From Galeopsis tetrahit (lineage: Eukaryota; Streptophyta; Magnoliopsida; Lamiales; Lamiaceae), in assembly GCA_963675135.1 (NCBI GenBank), contig OY776119.1, positions 71,603,727-71,667,726 of the forward strand: DNA of 64,000 bases, given 5' to 3'. The stretch's first letter is position 1, and every line of letters starts with the position of its first letter. The notes under the pieces were generated by a model that did not search any database, was not told where the DNA came from, and saw only the letters and a program-made list of their open reading frames with translations. The position numbers and the translations under genes were made by a program. Positions 10,926 to 21,451 of the stretch are shown piece after piece.

Positions 10926-13570
10926 TGTCACACCCCAATTTTCGTAAATATATTTTACAAATATAATTAACAATTTAAAATTTTAAGGGCATGAACCAAA
11001 ATTTACACTTAATAAATGAAGCTTACAAGTTTCTTTTACAATAAAAATAATTAAAAATTTACTTAGCGGAAGCTTCGAATAAATAACAACTTAAAATAAT
11101 TTTATAAAGATATCTAGGAAGCCACAACGTCTCAATCGATTGTCATCCACCGCTCCTCCTCGCCACCAGCTCCTCGATCTGAAATATTAAATGAAGGGGT
11201 GAGCAAACCACAGCTCAGTGGAGACATGCTTGTCAAAACTAAATATAACAAGTAAGAGAAAAAAATTATTTACTTCCCGTAACTTTTACCTTTTTTAAAA
11301 AACGTCCCAAAACAGTTAAAATTTTAATTTACGTCCCATAACTTTTTCAATTGCTTAATTTACGTCCAATTTTTGCTAAAAATCCCCAAATTTATGTAAA
11401 TGGGACGTAAATTGAGCAATTGAAGAAGTTATGGGACGTAAATTAAATTTTTAATTAAAATGGGACGTTATGCGAAAAAGATAATTATATTCAACCAATG
11501 TGTACAATTCACTATAAAATTAATGTAGTTTATGTTATACAATCAAATAAAAAAATAATTCATTTATTCATAGATTAATTGTTCATAAATTAACTTATTT
11601 TAATATAAAAATAATTTATTTATTCATAAAGTAATTAATTATTATAAAAATCAATTAACTTACCTAATTTATTATTAAAAAAATTATTAACTTACCTAAT
11701 TAGAAAAAATTATAATTACAATATAAGTATTATAAAATTATTTATTTTAAAGTAATCAAATAAATATAAAAAATAATCTAAGTATTACACAAACTAGGTC
11801 CACATATTTTTGTACGAACTAATATCAAATTAAAATTTATATAATAAAAATGAAAAACAAAAAAAAAATTAACAAATTGTTAAAAAGTATATTGTTCATC
11901 ATCATCTTTCAATTACCGTGGGTAAGGGGTGAGAATTTTGGATATATTTGAATATTTTTTGATTTATTTGGGAATTTTAAATATTTATGGATTTTTGTAT
12001 TTATTTAAAATATTAAAATAATTGTTAAGTTTTAATAAGAGTTTTTGATCATTTTAATAAAAAAAATTATTTGGGATTTTTATTATTTTAAAGATAAAAA
12101 TTATATTTATTTGAGTATGTTAATTGATTTTTTAATTTTTTTTTTGATATTATATATATTTTTTTGATATTATGAAATATTATTTACTTATTTAAATATT
12201 ATTCTAAATTTATTTTCATATATTTTAAAATATTATTTAATATTCATAATTTATTTTATAATACTTATATTGTAATTATAATTTTTTTCTAATTATGTAA
12301 GTTAATAATTTTTCTAATAATGAATTAGGTAAATTAATTGATTTTTATAATAATTAATTAATTTGTGAATTTATGAATTATTTTTTTATTTGATTGTATA
12401 ACATAAATTACATTAATTTTATAGTGAATTGTACACATTTGTTTAATATTTTTATCTTTTTCGCATAACGTCCCATTTTAATTAAAAATTTAATTTACGT
12501 CCCATAACTTCTTCAATTGCTCAATTTACATCCCATTTATATAAATTTTGGGATTTCTAGTGAAAATTGGACGTAAATTAAGCAATTGAAAAAGTTATGG
12601 GACGTAAATTAAAATTTTAACTATTTTGGGACGTTTTTCAAAAAAGGTAAAAGTTACGGGACGTAAATAGTTTTTTTCTCTAACAAGTAATCAATTCGAT
12701 AAATCACATTAAATATGTATAACTCAATATGTAATAGTTCAATATCATCACCTCGTTTAAAGGTCAGAAGACCTATCCTCGTTTATAAAGGTCAGAAGAC
12801 CTATCCTCGTTTATAAAGGTCAGAAGACCTATCCTCGTTTATAAAGGTCAAATGACCTATCCTCGTTTATAAAGGTCAAATGACCTATCCTCGTTTATAA
12901 AGGTCAAATGACCTATCCTCGTACATGAACATCAGAATAATCACATATGAAATTTAATATTGACAAACATAATAAGTTAGAAATCATACTTCACATGAAT
13001 ATCAAAATAATTAAATATCACATTTAATAATGACAAACAGAAAGATAGAAATCCCCACCTTGAAATCAAGTGAAAATATACAATGGACGAATTCTGGCTT
13101 TAGTCCTTCTTGCGATTACCGTTGCCTCGATAGATGAATGTATACGTGATAGCCTCGCATGAATTATTTATCATAGTTATATTGTCGCCATGCCGTGCGA
13201 TACATAAAATAACAAAGAATATAGTTTTGTTTTTAGCTAAACTCAATTTCTCAAATATATATATATAACATGGGGGGGGGGGCAAGAGAGAAGTAAATTT
13301 TGCGTTACAATTATTACATAAAATTCTTTTACTGCCCATAATGAAAAACGCATGCATGATGATGAATTGAATGACAATAAATGAACAAATATGAAAGGTT
13401 GTTAAATATATATATATATATATATGTTTTTATATAAAATATATCCAATACTATTAATTAAATACACACGCATATATCTATATATTATTATGTAATTTTC
13501 TTCTTATATAAATTAATTATTTATTGAATAAATTTCTATTTTTATTATTATAAAATTCTTGGGTATTACA
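10926..13570 (-). repeat. LTR copy 2, interrupted by a foldback MULE
   Basis: 2645 bp; removing the 1425-bp insertion and one duplicated 10-mer leaves about 1.21 kb. It has six 28-bp units against eight and seven in the other copies. Confidence 0.88.
11256..12680. mobile_element. Foldback Mutator-like element with giant inverted repeats
   Basis: Ends GAGAAAAAAATTATTTAC and GTAAATAGTTTTTTTCTC are inverted copies, and the 10-bp duplication TAACAAGTAA flanks it (11246-11255, 12681-12690). LTR copies 1 and 3 supply the empty site. The inverted repeats extend at least 500 bp each (11256 to about 11780, and about 12230 to 12680), so nearly the whole element folds on itself. Motifs such as TTTACGTCCCATAACTT recur on both arms. 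There is no ORF. Duplication length fits MULEs. Confidence 0.88.
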
Positions 13571-13898
13571 TTCTACCCCACTTAATAAAATTTCGTCCTC
13601 GAAATTCAGCATATATTATAATCGTGACATAATATAGAAACACATCATATTGAAAACATTAGCATTAGTATTGTAATATAATAGTATGTAAATTTCGCAT
13701 AGCAAATTGAAATATGGAATTATAATAATATGTACCTTAAGGAGCTTGAGCTGGAGCGGTGAGGCGGCGATGGACGACATAACATTTTTTTTTATAAAAA
13801 ATATACTTATTCATAAATATATTTTTAACTTACTCGACTCAAAAGATATAATTTAATTGGAAAGTCTACAAGAACGTAGACCCGCTCTGATACCACTC
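13571..13898 (-). other. Internal segment 2 of the concatemer, with PPT and primer site
   Basis: Also 328 bp and nearly identical to segment 1; the primer site is at 13884-13895. Having two full internal segments excludes a simple solo-LTR origin. Confidence 0.85.
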
Positions 13899-14982
13899 TG
13901 TCACACCCCAATTTTCGTAAAAATATTTTACAAATATAATTAACAATTTAAAATTTTAAGGGCATGAACCAAAATTTACACTTAATAAATGAAGCTTACA
14001 AGTTTCTTTTACAATAAAAATAATTAAAAATTTACTTAGCGGAAGCTTCGAATAAATAACAACTTAAAATAATTTTATAAAGATATCTAGGAAGCCACAA
14101 CGTCTCAATCGATTGTCATCCACCGCTCCTCCTCGCCACCAGCTCCTCGATCTGAAATATTAAATGAAGTGGTGAGCAAATCACAGCTCAGTGGAGACAT
14201 GCTTGTCAAAACTAAATATAACAAGTAATCAATTCGATAAATCACATTAAATATGTATAACTCAATATGTAATAGTTCAATATCATCACCTCGTTTAAAG
14301 GTCAGAAGACCTATCCTCGTTTATAAAGGTCAGAAGACCTATCCTCGTTTATAAAGGTCAGAAGACCTATCCTCGTTTATAAAGGTCAAATGACCTATCC
14401 TTGTTTATAAAGGTCAAAAGACCTATCCTCGTTTATAAAGGTCAAATGACCTATCCTCGTTTATAAAGGTCAAATGACCTATCCTCGTACATCTTTCACA
14501 TGAACATCAGAATAATCACATATGAAATTTAATATTGACAAACATAATAAGTTAGAAATCATACTTCACATGAATATCAAAATAATTAAATATCACATTT
14601 AATAATGACAAACAGAAAGATAGAAATCCGCACCTTGAAATCGAGTGAAAATATACAATGGACGAATTCTGGCTTTAGTCCTTCTTGCGATTACCGTTGC
14701 CTCGATAGATGAATGTATACGTGATAGCCTCGCATGAATTATTTATCATAGTTATATTGTCGCCATGCCGTGCGATACATAAAATAACAAAGAATATAGT
14801 TTTGTTTTTAGCCAAACTCAATTTCTCAAATATATATATATAACATTGGGGTGGGGGGGGGGGAAGAGAGAAGTAAATTTTGCGTTACAATTATTACATA
14901 AAATTCTTTTACTGCCCATAATGAAAAACGCATGCATGATGATGAATTGAGTGACAATAAATGAACAAATATGAAAGGTTGT

Positions 14983-15026
<44 letters not shown>

Positions 15027-15168
15027 TTTATATAAAATATATTCAATACTATTAATTAAATACACACGCATATATCTATATATTATTATGTAATTTTCTT
15101 CTTATATAAATTAATTATTTATTGAATAAATTTCTATTTTTATTATTATAAAATTCTTGGGTATTACA
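13899..15168 (-). repeat. LTR copy 3 of the concatemer
   Basis: 1270 bp, seven 28-bp units, an expanded G run near 14850 and a long (AT)n at about 14988-15023. As the 5' LTR on the minus strand it is the presumed promoter-bearing copy. Confidence 0.88.
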
Positions 15169-15966
15169 CAAGTACTTTGACTATTTTATGTTAGGTAGGT
15201 ATCATTGATACGAATATGAAGTATCACTATTATGAGTATTGTTTTTGGAAAGAGGCGAAGACACTTTTTCAATATTCTTTGATTTCAAACAAAGGAAGAT
15301 TGCTTGTTTTGCTTGAACTTGAATAAAAAAATGAAAAATAAGAAAATCCGGCTATCAGAATCGAACCGATGACCATCGCATTACAAATGCGATGCTCGTA
15401 TACGAAGTATCACTACTATGACAAGTACTCCGACTCTCGTATACGAATATCACTATTATGGATACTAAGTATCACTATTATTAGTACTTTGACTTTTGTA
15501 TAAGAGGTATCAATGTTACGAATAATTCGACTCTTGTATACAAGTTTTTATTGTTACGAGTATTTCGACTCTCGTATACGAGGTATAACTATTACAGATA
15601 CAAAGTATTTCATTGTTACATATACAAAATATTATTGTTGCAACTACTTCGACTCATATGTGAGGTATCACTATTACGGATACGAAAAATCACCGTTACG
15701 AGTAATCCGACTCTCGTATACGAAATATCACTTTTACAAGTACTTCGACTCTCGTATACGAGGTATCACTTTTACAAGTACTTTGACTATTTTATGTGAG
15801 GTAGGTATCATTGATACGAATACGAAGTATTACTATTATGAGTATTTTGACTCTCATATACGAGGTAGGTATCATTATTACGGGGACTTCGACTCTCGCA
15901 TACGTGATATCGTTGTTATGAATACGAAATATCACTATTATAAATACTTCAACTCTTATATACGAG
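15169..15966. repeat. Composite minisatellite, right block
   Basis: Continues the 38-bp and 22-bp monomer pattern after the CAAGT duplication. The stretch from about 15775 repeats the sequence next to the LTR concatemer (CAAGTACTTTGACTATTTTA), showing a local duplication inside the array. It is interrupted by a chloroplast DNA fragment at about 15242-15397. The 173-codon ORF over this block is translated repeat. Confidence 0.85.
15242..15397 (-). other. Nuclear insertion of chloroplast DNA (rps4-trnT spacer and trnT-UGU 3' part)
   Basis: Minus-strand 15397-15348 reads as the 3' two thirds of chloroplast tRNA-Thr(UGU): anticodon arm CATCGCATTTGTAATGCGATG with anticodon TGT, variable region, T-arm with GGTTCGATTCTGAT, and acceptor strand ATAGCCGG. 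The D-arm and 5' acceptor strand are missing. Plus-strand CATTACAAATGCGATGCTC equals the first 19 bases of the universal trnT primer 'a'. Sequence at about 15245-15345 fits the spacer 3' of the tRNA. The junction with the minisatellite falls at CTC, a base run shared by both. It is not a working tRNA gene. Confidence 0.85.
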
Positions 15967-16009
15967 TACCCGAAAAATTTATAAAGAACGTGAAATTGAG
16001 AAAAATGTT

Positions 16010-16657
16010 TAATAAATTTAAAATTATTGAATAAGTAATTCAAATTCCACAAACTTAAAAAAAATTCCAATCCAAATATAAAATCTGACAAAATTTATTT
16101 CATAATTTTAATTTTAATAAATATTATTAACCATTTAATTTTTTTAATTCGAATTGATTCGTTGATAATCATTAAGATTATGATAATATTAATAATAATT
16201 ATTATTTAGACAGATATTAATTTTTTTCTTTAAATTTAATTCTAATTGATCCACCCTTGAATAATCTTACTTGTAATAATCATTTATGATAATATTAACA
16301 ATGATAAATATATTATGATATATACAAATATCTTTTTTTCTTAAAAATCATTGTTTTAAATTTTAACATTTTAAATATTAAATTAATTAAAATATTTAGG
16401 GTTGGTCTGCCATGCTGTGCACCCTAGTTCATGTGCACTTTTCAGTTTACTGACTTACACTTTTTGGTAAATGAGTAATAATTGAAAAGTGCAACACCAT
16501 TACCAAAAAGTGTAAGTCAGTAAACTGAAAAGTGCATATGGACTAGGGTGCACAGCATGCACTCGAGTGCATACTAGACTTTACCAAATATTTATTAACT
16601 TCACGGAACCTTTCCCACCCACGCGGCCATGCTTTTCATTCTATCTTTCTTATCTTT
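16010..16657. repeat. Segmental duplication copy A, middle block
   Basis: Matches about 60066-60155 and 61284-61520 of copy B, for example AAAATTATTGAATAAGTAAT and TGATATATACAAATATCTTT. Copy B lacks about 120 bp found here (about 16125-16250), and each copy holds a different MULE-type insertion. No gene is visible. Confidence 0.82.
16399..16585. mobile_element. Small MULE-like MITE with hairpin core
   Basis: 187 bp, flanked by the 9-bp duplication AAATATTTA (16390-16398, 16586-16594); copy B shows the uninterrupted site near 61460. The core is a strong hairpin: TTTTCAGTTTACTGACTTAC at about 16439 pairs with its complement near 16510. Ends GGGTTGGTCTG and its poorer partner GGTAAAGTCTAG (reverse) relate it to the larger element at 60165-61274. 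Confidence 0.75.
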
Positions 16658-17306
16658 TGTTACGGAATTGTATCCACAAAGCAACTCCTTACAAATGATA
16701 AATCAAGACAACTAGAAACGCAATGAATTGAAACGAATAAAGAACTTCAAAGAAAGAACACGGGATTTACGTGGTTCGATCAAATGATCTACGTCCACGG
16801 AGGATAGAAGACTCTCTTCACTAATCACAAATGAAAGTTACAGATTACAAGTGTACACAAAGCTTGACCTCTCTCTTAAACTCTCTATGTGTGTAACCCA
16901 CAATCTATGCACTAGATGGTGTATTTATAGATGTACAATGCAAGTTGTAACTGCCTCTAACAAACTAACTAACTAACAGAAATCAACTAACTCTGAAACT
17001 GGAATATCAGCACAGTAGAACTCAGCGCAGTAAAACTCAGCACAGTTGTCTCAGCAGACTAAGAACACTATATCAGCACAGTACTCTTTAGCAGACTAAG
17101 AGCAGTACTATTCTGACCCGACCAGCAGAGTTGATACCTAAGATCACTAAACCTTATCAGCAGAGTACTCATTACTCTACTTGTACTGAAATAACCAAAT
17201 ATCAGAACACTAGTTACTGTGCTTATACTAAGCACAGTTCTGAAAATCAGCACACTACCACTTCTGATAGTAAGAACAGTTCTCCAATATTGCATTAATC
17301 TCAACA
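16658..17306 (-). repeat. 3' LTR of the Tork-like element
   Basis: Starts TGTTGAGATTAATGC and ends CCGTAACA on the minus strand. The three differences from its partner lie near 16688, 16828 and 16866. A TATAAATA box lies at about 16922-16929. Confidence 0.95.
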
Positions 17307-17321
17307 ATTCTCCACCTTAAT
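17307..17321 (-). other. Polypurine tract of the Tork-like element
   Basis: Minus-strand TTAAGGTGGAGAAT directly precedes the 3' LTR, the expected plus-strand priming site. Confidence 0.7.
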
Positions 17322-17373
17322 GCAAGATTGCCTTCTTCCCAGCCCTCCCCAAGGCTGTTTGTTCATTCTCTTC

Positions 17374-20300
17374 TTAATGAACATCCCAGGTACTAAGGTT
17401 TACCAACTCCATGCAATGGTTGAACTTATTGCTTGGTAATGCCTTAGTTAACATATCAGCTGCATTTTCTTCTGAAGTTACCTTCTGAACTTCAACAATG
17501 CTCTTCTCCAAGATGTCTCTAACAAAATGCAGCTTCACATCAATGTGCTTTGACCTCTCATGAAACACTTGATGTTTTGCTAGATGGATAGTGCTCTGAT
17601 TATCACACAGCACATGAACACTCTTCTGGAATATGCCAAAATCTCTCAGAATGCCCTTCAACCACATTGCTTCCTTCACAGCTTCTGTCAAGGCTATGTA
17701 CTCAGCTTCTGTTGTGGATAAGGTCACCATAGATTGTAAAGCTGCTCTCCATGTTATAGCAGTGCCATACAATGTAAACACATAACCAGATAAAGACTTC
17801 CTTGTATCCATGTTTCCAGCAAAATCAGAATCCACAAATCCAATTAAAGGACTCTTGGTATCAGCACACTTCTCGAACAATAATCCTAAGTCTTCTGATC
17901 CATTCAGATATCTTAGAATCCACTTCAAAGCTTCCCAATGAAACTTTCCTGGATTTCCCATAAACCTACTCACCATACTAACAGCATAGGCAAGATCTGG
18001 TCTGCTACAGACCATAGCATACATGAGACTTCCTACTCCATTTGCATAAGGAACAGTAAGCATCTGCTTCTTCTCTTCATCTGTTTGAGGAGATTGCTTG
18101 ACTGACAACTTGAATTGCTGACCAAATGAAGTACTAACTGGTCTGGACTGGTGCATGAGAAATCTTCTCAAGACCTTCTGAATATAACTCTTCTGGGATA
18201 GGAACAACTTGCCTGCTTTCCTATTTCTGAAAATATCCATTCCTAATATTCTCTTGGCTTCACCCAAATCCTTCATCTCGAACTTGCTACTCAGCTGCTG
18301 CTTCAGCTGGGTAATCTTTCTCATACTCTTGCTAGCTATTAACATATCATCTACATAGATCAGTAGATAGGTGCTCTCTAGATAATCTTGTTTACCAATA
18401 TATACACATCCATCATATTTGCTTCTTAAGAAACCAATAGAAAGCATGAATGTATCAAACTTTCTATACCATTGTCTAGGACTCTGCTTGAGCCCATACA
18501 ATGATTTCTTAAGCAAGCATACCTTACTTTCTGTTTCAGGCATGATAAACCCTTCTGGTTGATGCATATATATTGTTTCAGCTAGTTCTCCATGTAAGAA
18601 TGCAGTTTTAACATCTAGCTGATGTAACTCAAGATCATCTTGAGCAACCTTAGACAAAAGTAATCTTATTGAACAGTGTTTAACAACAGGAGAGAATACC
18701 TCATTGAAGTCTATGCCTTCTCTTTGTGTGAATCCTCTTGCCACCAACCTAGCCTTGAATCTGATCTGCTCTCTAACACCACCAAATCCAACTTCAAGCT
18801 TTTTCTTGAACAGCCACCTGCAGCTCACTAACTTCTGGTTTTTAGGCTTCTCAACAAGGATCCAGGTCTGGTTTTTCTCCAAAGATTGCAACTCTTCTGA
18901 CATGGCTGCTGCCCACTGCTCTCTTTCAGGACTGGTGATTGCTTCCCTATAGTTTCTTGGCTCATAATGCTCCACCTCTTCTGCTGTGATCAGAGCATAT
19001 GACACAAGATCAGCCTGGCCAAACCTAGATGGGGGGTGAATCTGCCTTCTGAGCCTATCTCTTGTAAGACTATAATTTTTCAAATCAGCAGGGTTGTCTT
19101 CCATGGTATCATCTTCTGAATTATCTTCTGGTACCTGTTCTGGAACAACCTCATCTGGTGTGTTATTTCCCAGATCAGTAGGGTTGGCTACCTCCTCTGG
19201 TGCCAACTGATCTGATGTGGGAAACTCCACCTCAGCTGAGAAACTCTCTTCTGACTCATTTACAATTCTTCCATCTAGGTCATGGGAATTTCCATTATGA
19301 GGATATCCCATTACCTTTTCATTAAAATCAACATCTCTGCTGATTATTAGTTTCTTATGACCTGGTTCAAGGCACCACAATCTATAGCCCTTGACACCTA
19401 TTGGATAGCCAATGAATATACATTTCAGAGCCCTAGGCTCAAGCTTATCCTGTCTAATATGGGCATAAGCTTGACATCCAAACACTTTGAGTTTTGAATA
19501 ATCACTCAGCTTGCCATACCAGATCTCATCTGGGGTTTTACCTTCTAAAGCAAATGATGGGGTTTTATTTATCAAATAACATGCAGTACATACAGCTTCT
19601 CCCCAAAAGCTTTTAGGTAATTTAGCATCAGCTAACATGCATCTGACCCGTTCTAGAATAGTTCTATTCATTCTCTCTGCTAATCCATTTTGCTGTGGAT
19701 TAAGAGGGACAGTTCTATGTCTAGTAATGCCCTTCTCTTTACAAAATTCATTGAATTCAGCTGATAGATACTCAAGGCCATTATCTGTCCTTAAATGTTT
19801 TAAGGACTTTCCTTTCTTGTTCTCTATCTCAAGTAGCCATTCTTTGAATTTTGTAAAGGCCTCACTTTTCTGTTTGAGAATGAAAACCCAAACTTTTCTA
19901 GAATAGTCATCTATAATTGACATGAAGTACTTACCTCCACCAATGGTTTCTGTTCTTGATGGCCCCCAGACATCTGAATGAACATAATCCAGCAGCTCCT
20001 TTGTAGTGTGCTTACTCTTCTGGAATGACTTCTTCTTGGCCTTGCCAAGAATGCACTGCTCACAGAACTCCAGGCTTTTGAATGTCTTCTGGTGGAAAGC
20101 CCCCTTCTTGGATAACTCCATCAGGCCTTTCTCTCCTACATGTGCCAGCCTCTTATGCCAAAGCATAGCATCTTCAGAACTCATGGTAACATCAGCAGCA
20201 CCTGTGATTGTCTCACCAATTAAAGAATATAACCCATTAGACTTCTTCCCTTGCATCACTATTCTATCAGCTTTGGTGACAAACAAACATCCTTTTTCAG

Positions 20301-21405
20301 TCTTGAATTCATAACCCAAAGCATTTAGTGTGCCAAGAGATATAAGATTTCTCTTCAAATCTGGAACAAATCTGACATTGGTCAGGATCACATGTTTATC
20401 ATTAAACATCTTCACCCTCACAGTGCCAATCCCTCTCACATTGCAGCTTTCATCATTACCCAACAGAACTGATCCACCATTCATCATCTCCAGGTTTTGA
20501 AACCAAGATTTGGTAGGACACATGTGAAATGAACATCCAGAATCCAGCACCCATTCATTAACAAGCTTGCTATCTGTTATGCTCATAACCTCAGCACTAT
20601 CATATCCTTCTCCTTCTGCTACATCAGCTTTAGCAGCATCAGTAGACTTCTTTTGCTCTGGACAATCTTTAAAGAAATGTCCTTCTTTATGACATTTGTA
20701 GCAAGCTCTGTTCTTGGCTACAAATCCATTCTTCTTCTGAGCTGGCTTGGCATGGAACTTCTTGCCTTGCCCTTTCTTCTTGTCATTCTTAAGTTTGATG
20801 TTAAGACCCTCAGCTTGGTTCTTGGTCTTCTTGGTTGAGTTTGCTACATGTAAACTCTTAGTTTTCAGAATGGACAAGACTTCTTTGAATTTTGCCTTAC
20901 CCTCCTTGGTAATCAGCAAAGCATCCTTGAAGCTATCATATGAAGGTGGTAAGGACTCCAAAAGTAGAAAAGACTTCTTGTGATCATCTAAAGTAACTCC
21001 AACATTTTCAAGATCATCAACAGCTTGCATGAACTCTATTAACTGCTCATCAAGGGTTTTATCATCTGTCATCTTGAAATTGTTGAGCTTCCTCTCCATA
21101 AACATCTGGTTTGACAAAGATTGTGTCAAATACAGATCATCAAGGGTCTCAAATACAGCAGCAACATCCTTCTCCTTCATAACTTCCCTGAACACATTGT
21201 CTCCCAAACTCAGGACAACAATGTTGTAAGCTTTTTCCATAAGCTCTTCTTTCTTGGCCTGGTCTGCATCGGATGCAGCAGGGTCAAGGGGAGTAAGGGC
21301 CTCTTTCAGCCCATGGTGTGACAGCAGAGCCTTCATCTTGGCTTTCCATAAGCCAAAATCTGTCTTACCATTGAATTTCTCTATCTCCAACTTCACAGAG
21401 CCCAT
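17374..21405 (-). CDS. Gag-Pol polyprotein of the Tork-like copia element
   Basis: 1343 residues from the ATG at 21403-21405 (MGSVKLEIEKFNG), the typical Tork/Tnt1 Gag start. An upstream in-frame TTG at 21450 lies in the primer site and is rejected. Order: UBN2-type Gag (residues 1-230); CCHC knuckle CYKCHKEGHFFKDC (about 235); aspartic protease WVLDSGCSFHMCP (about 285); GAG-pre-integrase LWHKRLAHVGEKG with CEQC (about 415-450); integrase with HSDVWGP, RTDNGLEY and the Glu in NPQQNGLAERMNR (about 475-600); reverse transcriptase with YVDDMLIASKS (about 1030); RNase H with DSDFAGNMDTRKS, TEAEY and CDNQST (about 1180-1270). No stop or frameshift, and length is normal for copia. All catalytic motifs are present, so the product could be active. 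Confidence 0.95.
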   Translation of the reverse strand: MGSVKLEIEKFNGKTDFGLWKAKMKALLSHHGLKEALTPLDPAASDADQAKKEELMEKAYNIVVLSLGDNVFREVMKEKDVAAVFETLDDLYLTQSLSNQMFMERKLNNFKMTDDKTLDEQLIEFMQAVDDLENVGVTLDDHKKSFLLLESLPPSYDSFKDALLITKEGKAKFKEVLSILKTKSLHVANSTKKTKNQAEGLNIKLKNDKKKGQGKKFHAKPAQKKNGFVAKNRACYKCHKEGHFFKDCPEQKKSTDAAKADVAEGEGYDSAEVMSITDSKLVNEWVLDSGCSFHMCPTKSWFQNLEMMNGGSVLLGNDESCNVRGIGTVRVKMFNDKHVILTNVRFVPDLKRNLISLGTLNALGYEFKTEKGCLFVTKADRIVMQGKKSNGLYSLIGETITGAADVTMSSEDAMLWHKRLAHVGEKGLMELSKKGAFHQKTFKSLEFCEQCILGKAKKKSFQKSKHTTKELLDYVHSDVWGPSRTETIGGGKYFMSIIDDYSRKVWVFILKQKSEAFTKFKEWLLEIENKKGKSLKHLRTDNGLEYLSAEFNEFCKEKGITRHRTVPLNPQQNGLAERMNRTILERVRCMLADAKLPKSFWGEAVCTACYLINKTPSFALEGKTPDEIWYGKLSDYSKLKVFGCQAYAHIRQDKLEPRALKCIFIGYPIGVKGYRLWCLEPGHKKLIISRDVDFNEKVMGYPHNGNSHDLDGRIVNESEESFSAEVEFPTSDQLAPEEVANPTDLGNNTPDEVVPEQVPEDNSEDDTMEDNPADLKNYSLTRDRLRRQIHPPSRFGQADLVSYALITAEEVEHYEPRNYREAITSPEREQWAAAMSEELQSLEKNQTWILVEKPKNQKLVSCRWLFKKKLEVGFGGVREQIRFKARLVARGFTQREGIDFNEVFSPVVKHCSIRLLLSKVAQDDLELHQLDVKTAFLHGELAETIYMHQPEGFIMPETESKVCLLKKSLYGLKQSPRQWYRKFDTFMLSIGFLRSKYDGCVYIGKQDYLESTYLLIYVDDMLIASKSMRKITQLKQQLSSKFEMKDLGEAKRILGMDIFRNRKAGKLFLSQKSYIQKVLRRFLMHQSRPVSTSFGQQFKLSVKQSPQTDEEKKQMLTVPYANGVGSLMYAMVCSRPDLAYAVSMVSRFMGNPGKFHWEALKWILRYLNGSEDLGLLFEKCADTKSPLIGFVDSDFAGNMDTRKSLSGYVFTLYGTAITWRAALQSMVTLSTTEAEYIALTEAVKEAMWLKGILRDFGIFQKSVHVLCDNQSTIHLAKHQVFHERSKHIDVKLHFVRDILEKSIVEVQKVTSEENAADMLTKALPSNKFNHCMELVNLSTWDVH

Positions 21406-21431
21406 TTCTTGATTCTTGACTTTATCTTCGG

Positions 21432-21450
21432 TTCCCACAGACGGCGCCAA
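21432..21450 (-). other. Primer binding site region of the Tork-like element
   Basis: Minus-strand TTGGCGCCGTCTGTGGGAA starts right after the LTR. TGGCGCCGT fits the 3' end of plant tRNA-Asp; beyond nine bases the match fails. The in-frame TTG here is part of the primer site, not a start codon. Confidence 0.6.
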
Positions 21451-21451
21451 T

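Larger units (their letters stand above)
9302..15168 (-). mobile_element. Gypsy-derived non-autonomous LTR element as an LTR-internal-LTR-internal-LTR concatemer
   Basis: Three LTR copies (9302-10597, 10926-13570, 13899-15168) alternate with two internal segments of exactly 328 bp. The block is flanked by a 5-bp duplication CAAGT (9297-9301 and 15169-15173). On the minus strand LTRs run TGTAATACCC to GGGGTGTGACA. The internal segment holds only a primer site and a polypurine tract, so there is no coding capacity. Sequence just before the tract (TTTCGAGGACGAAATTTTAT) resembles the pol end of many plant Ty3/gypsy elements; that assignment is inference. The block sits in the minisatellite. Confidence 0.9.

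Noticed and set aside
15348..15397. Functional nuclear tRNA-Thr gene
   Set aside because: The D-arm and 5' acceptor strand are missing and the sequence is plastid type.
15513..16034. 173-codon ORF rich in Tyr and Arg repeats
   Set aside because: It is the translated minisatellite: the same words recur in all frames and both strands and no domain is visible.
21406..21450. Extra 15 residues at the start of the Tork-like polyprotein
   Set aside because: They would start at TTG inside the primer binding site. Eukaryotic initiation at the ATG at 21405 gives the family-typical start.
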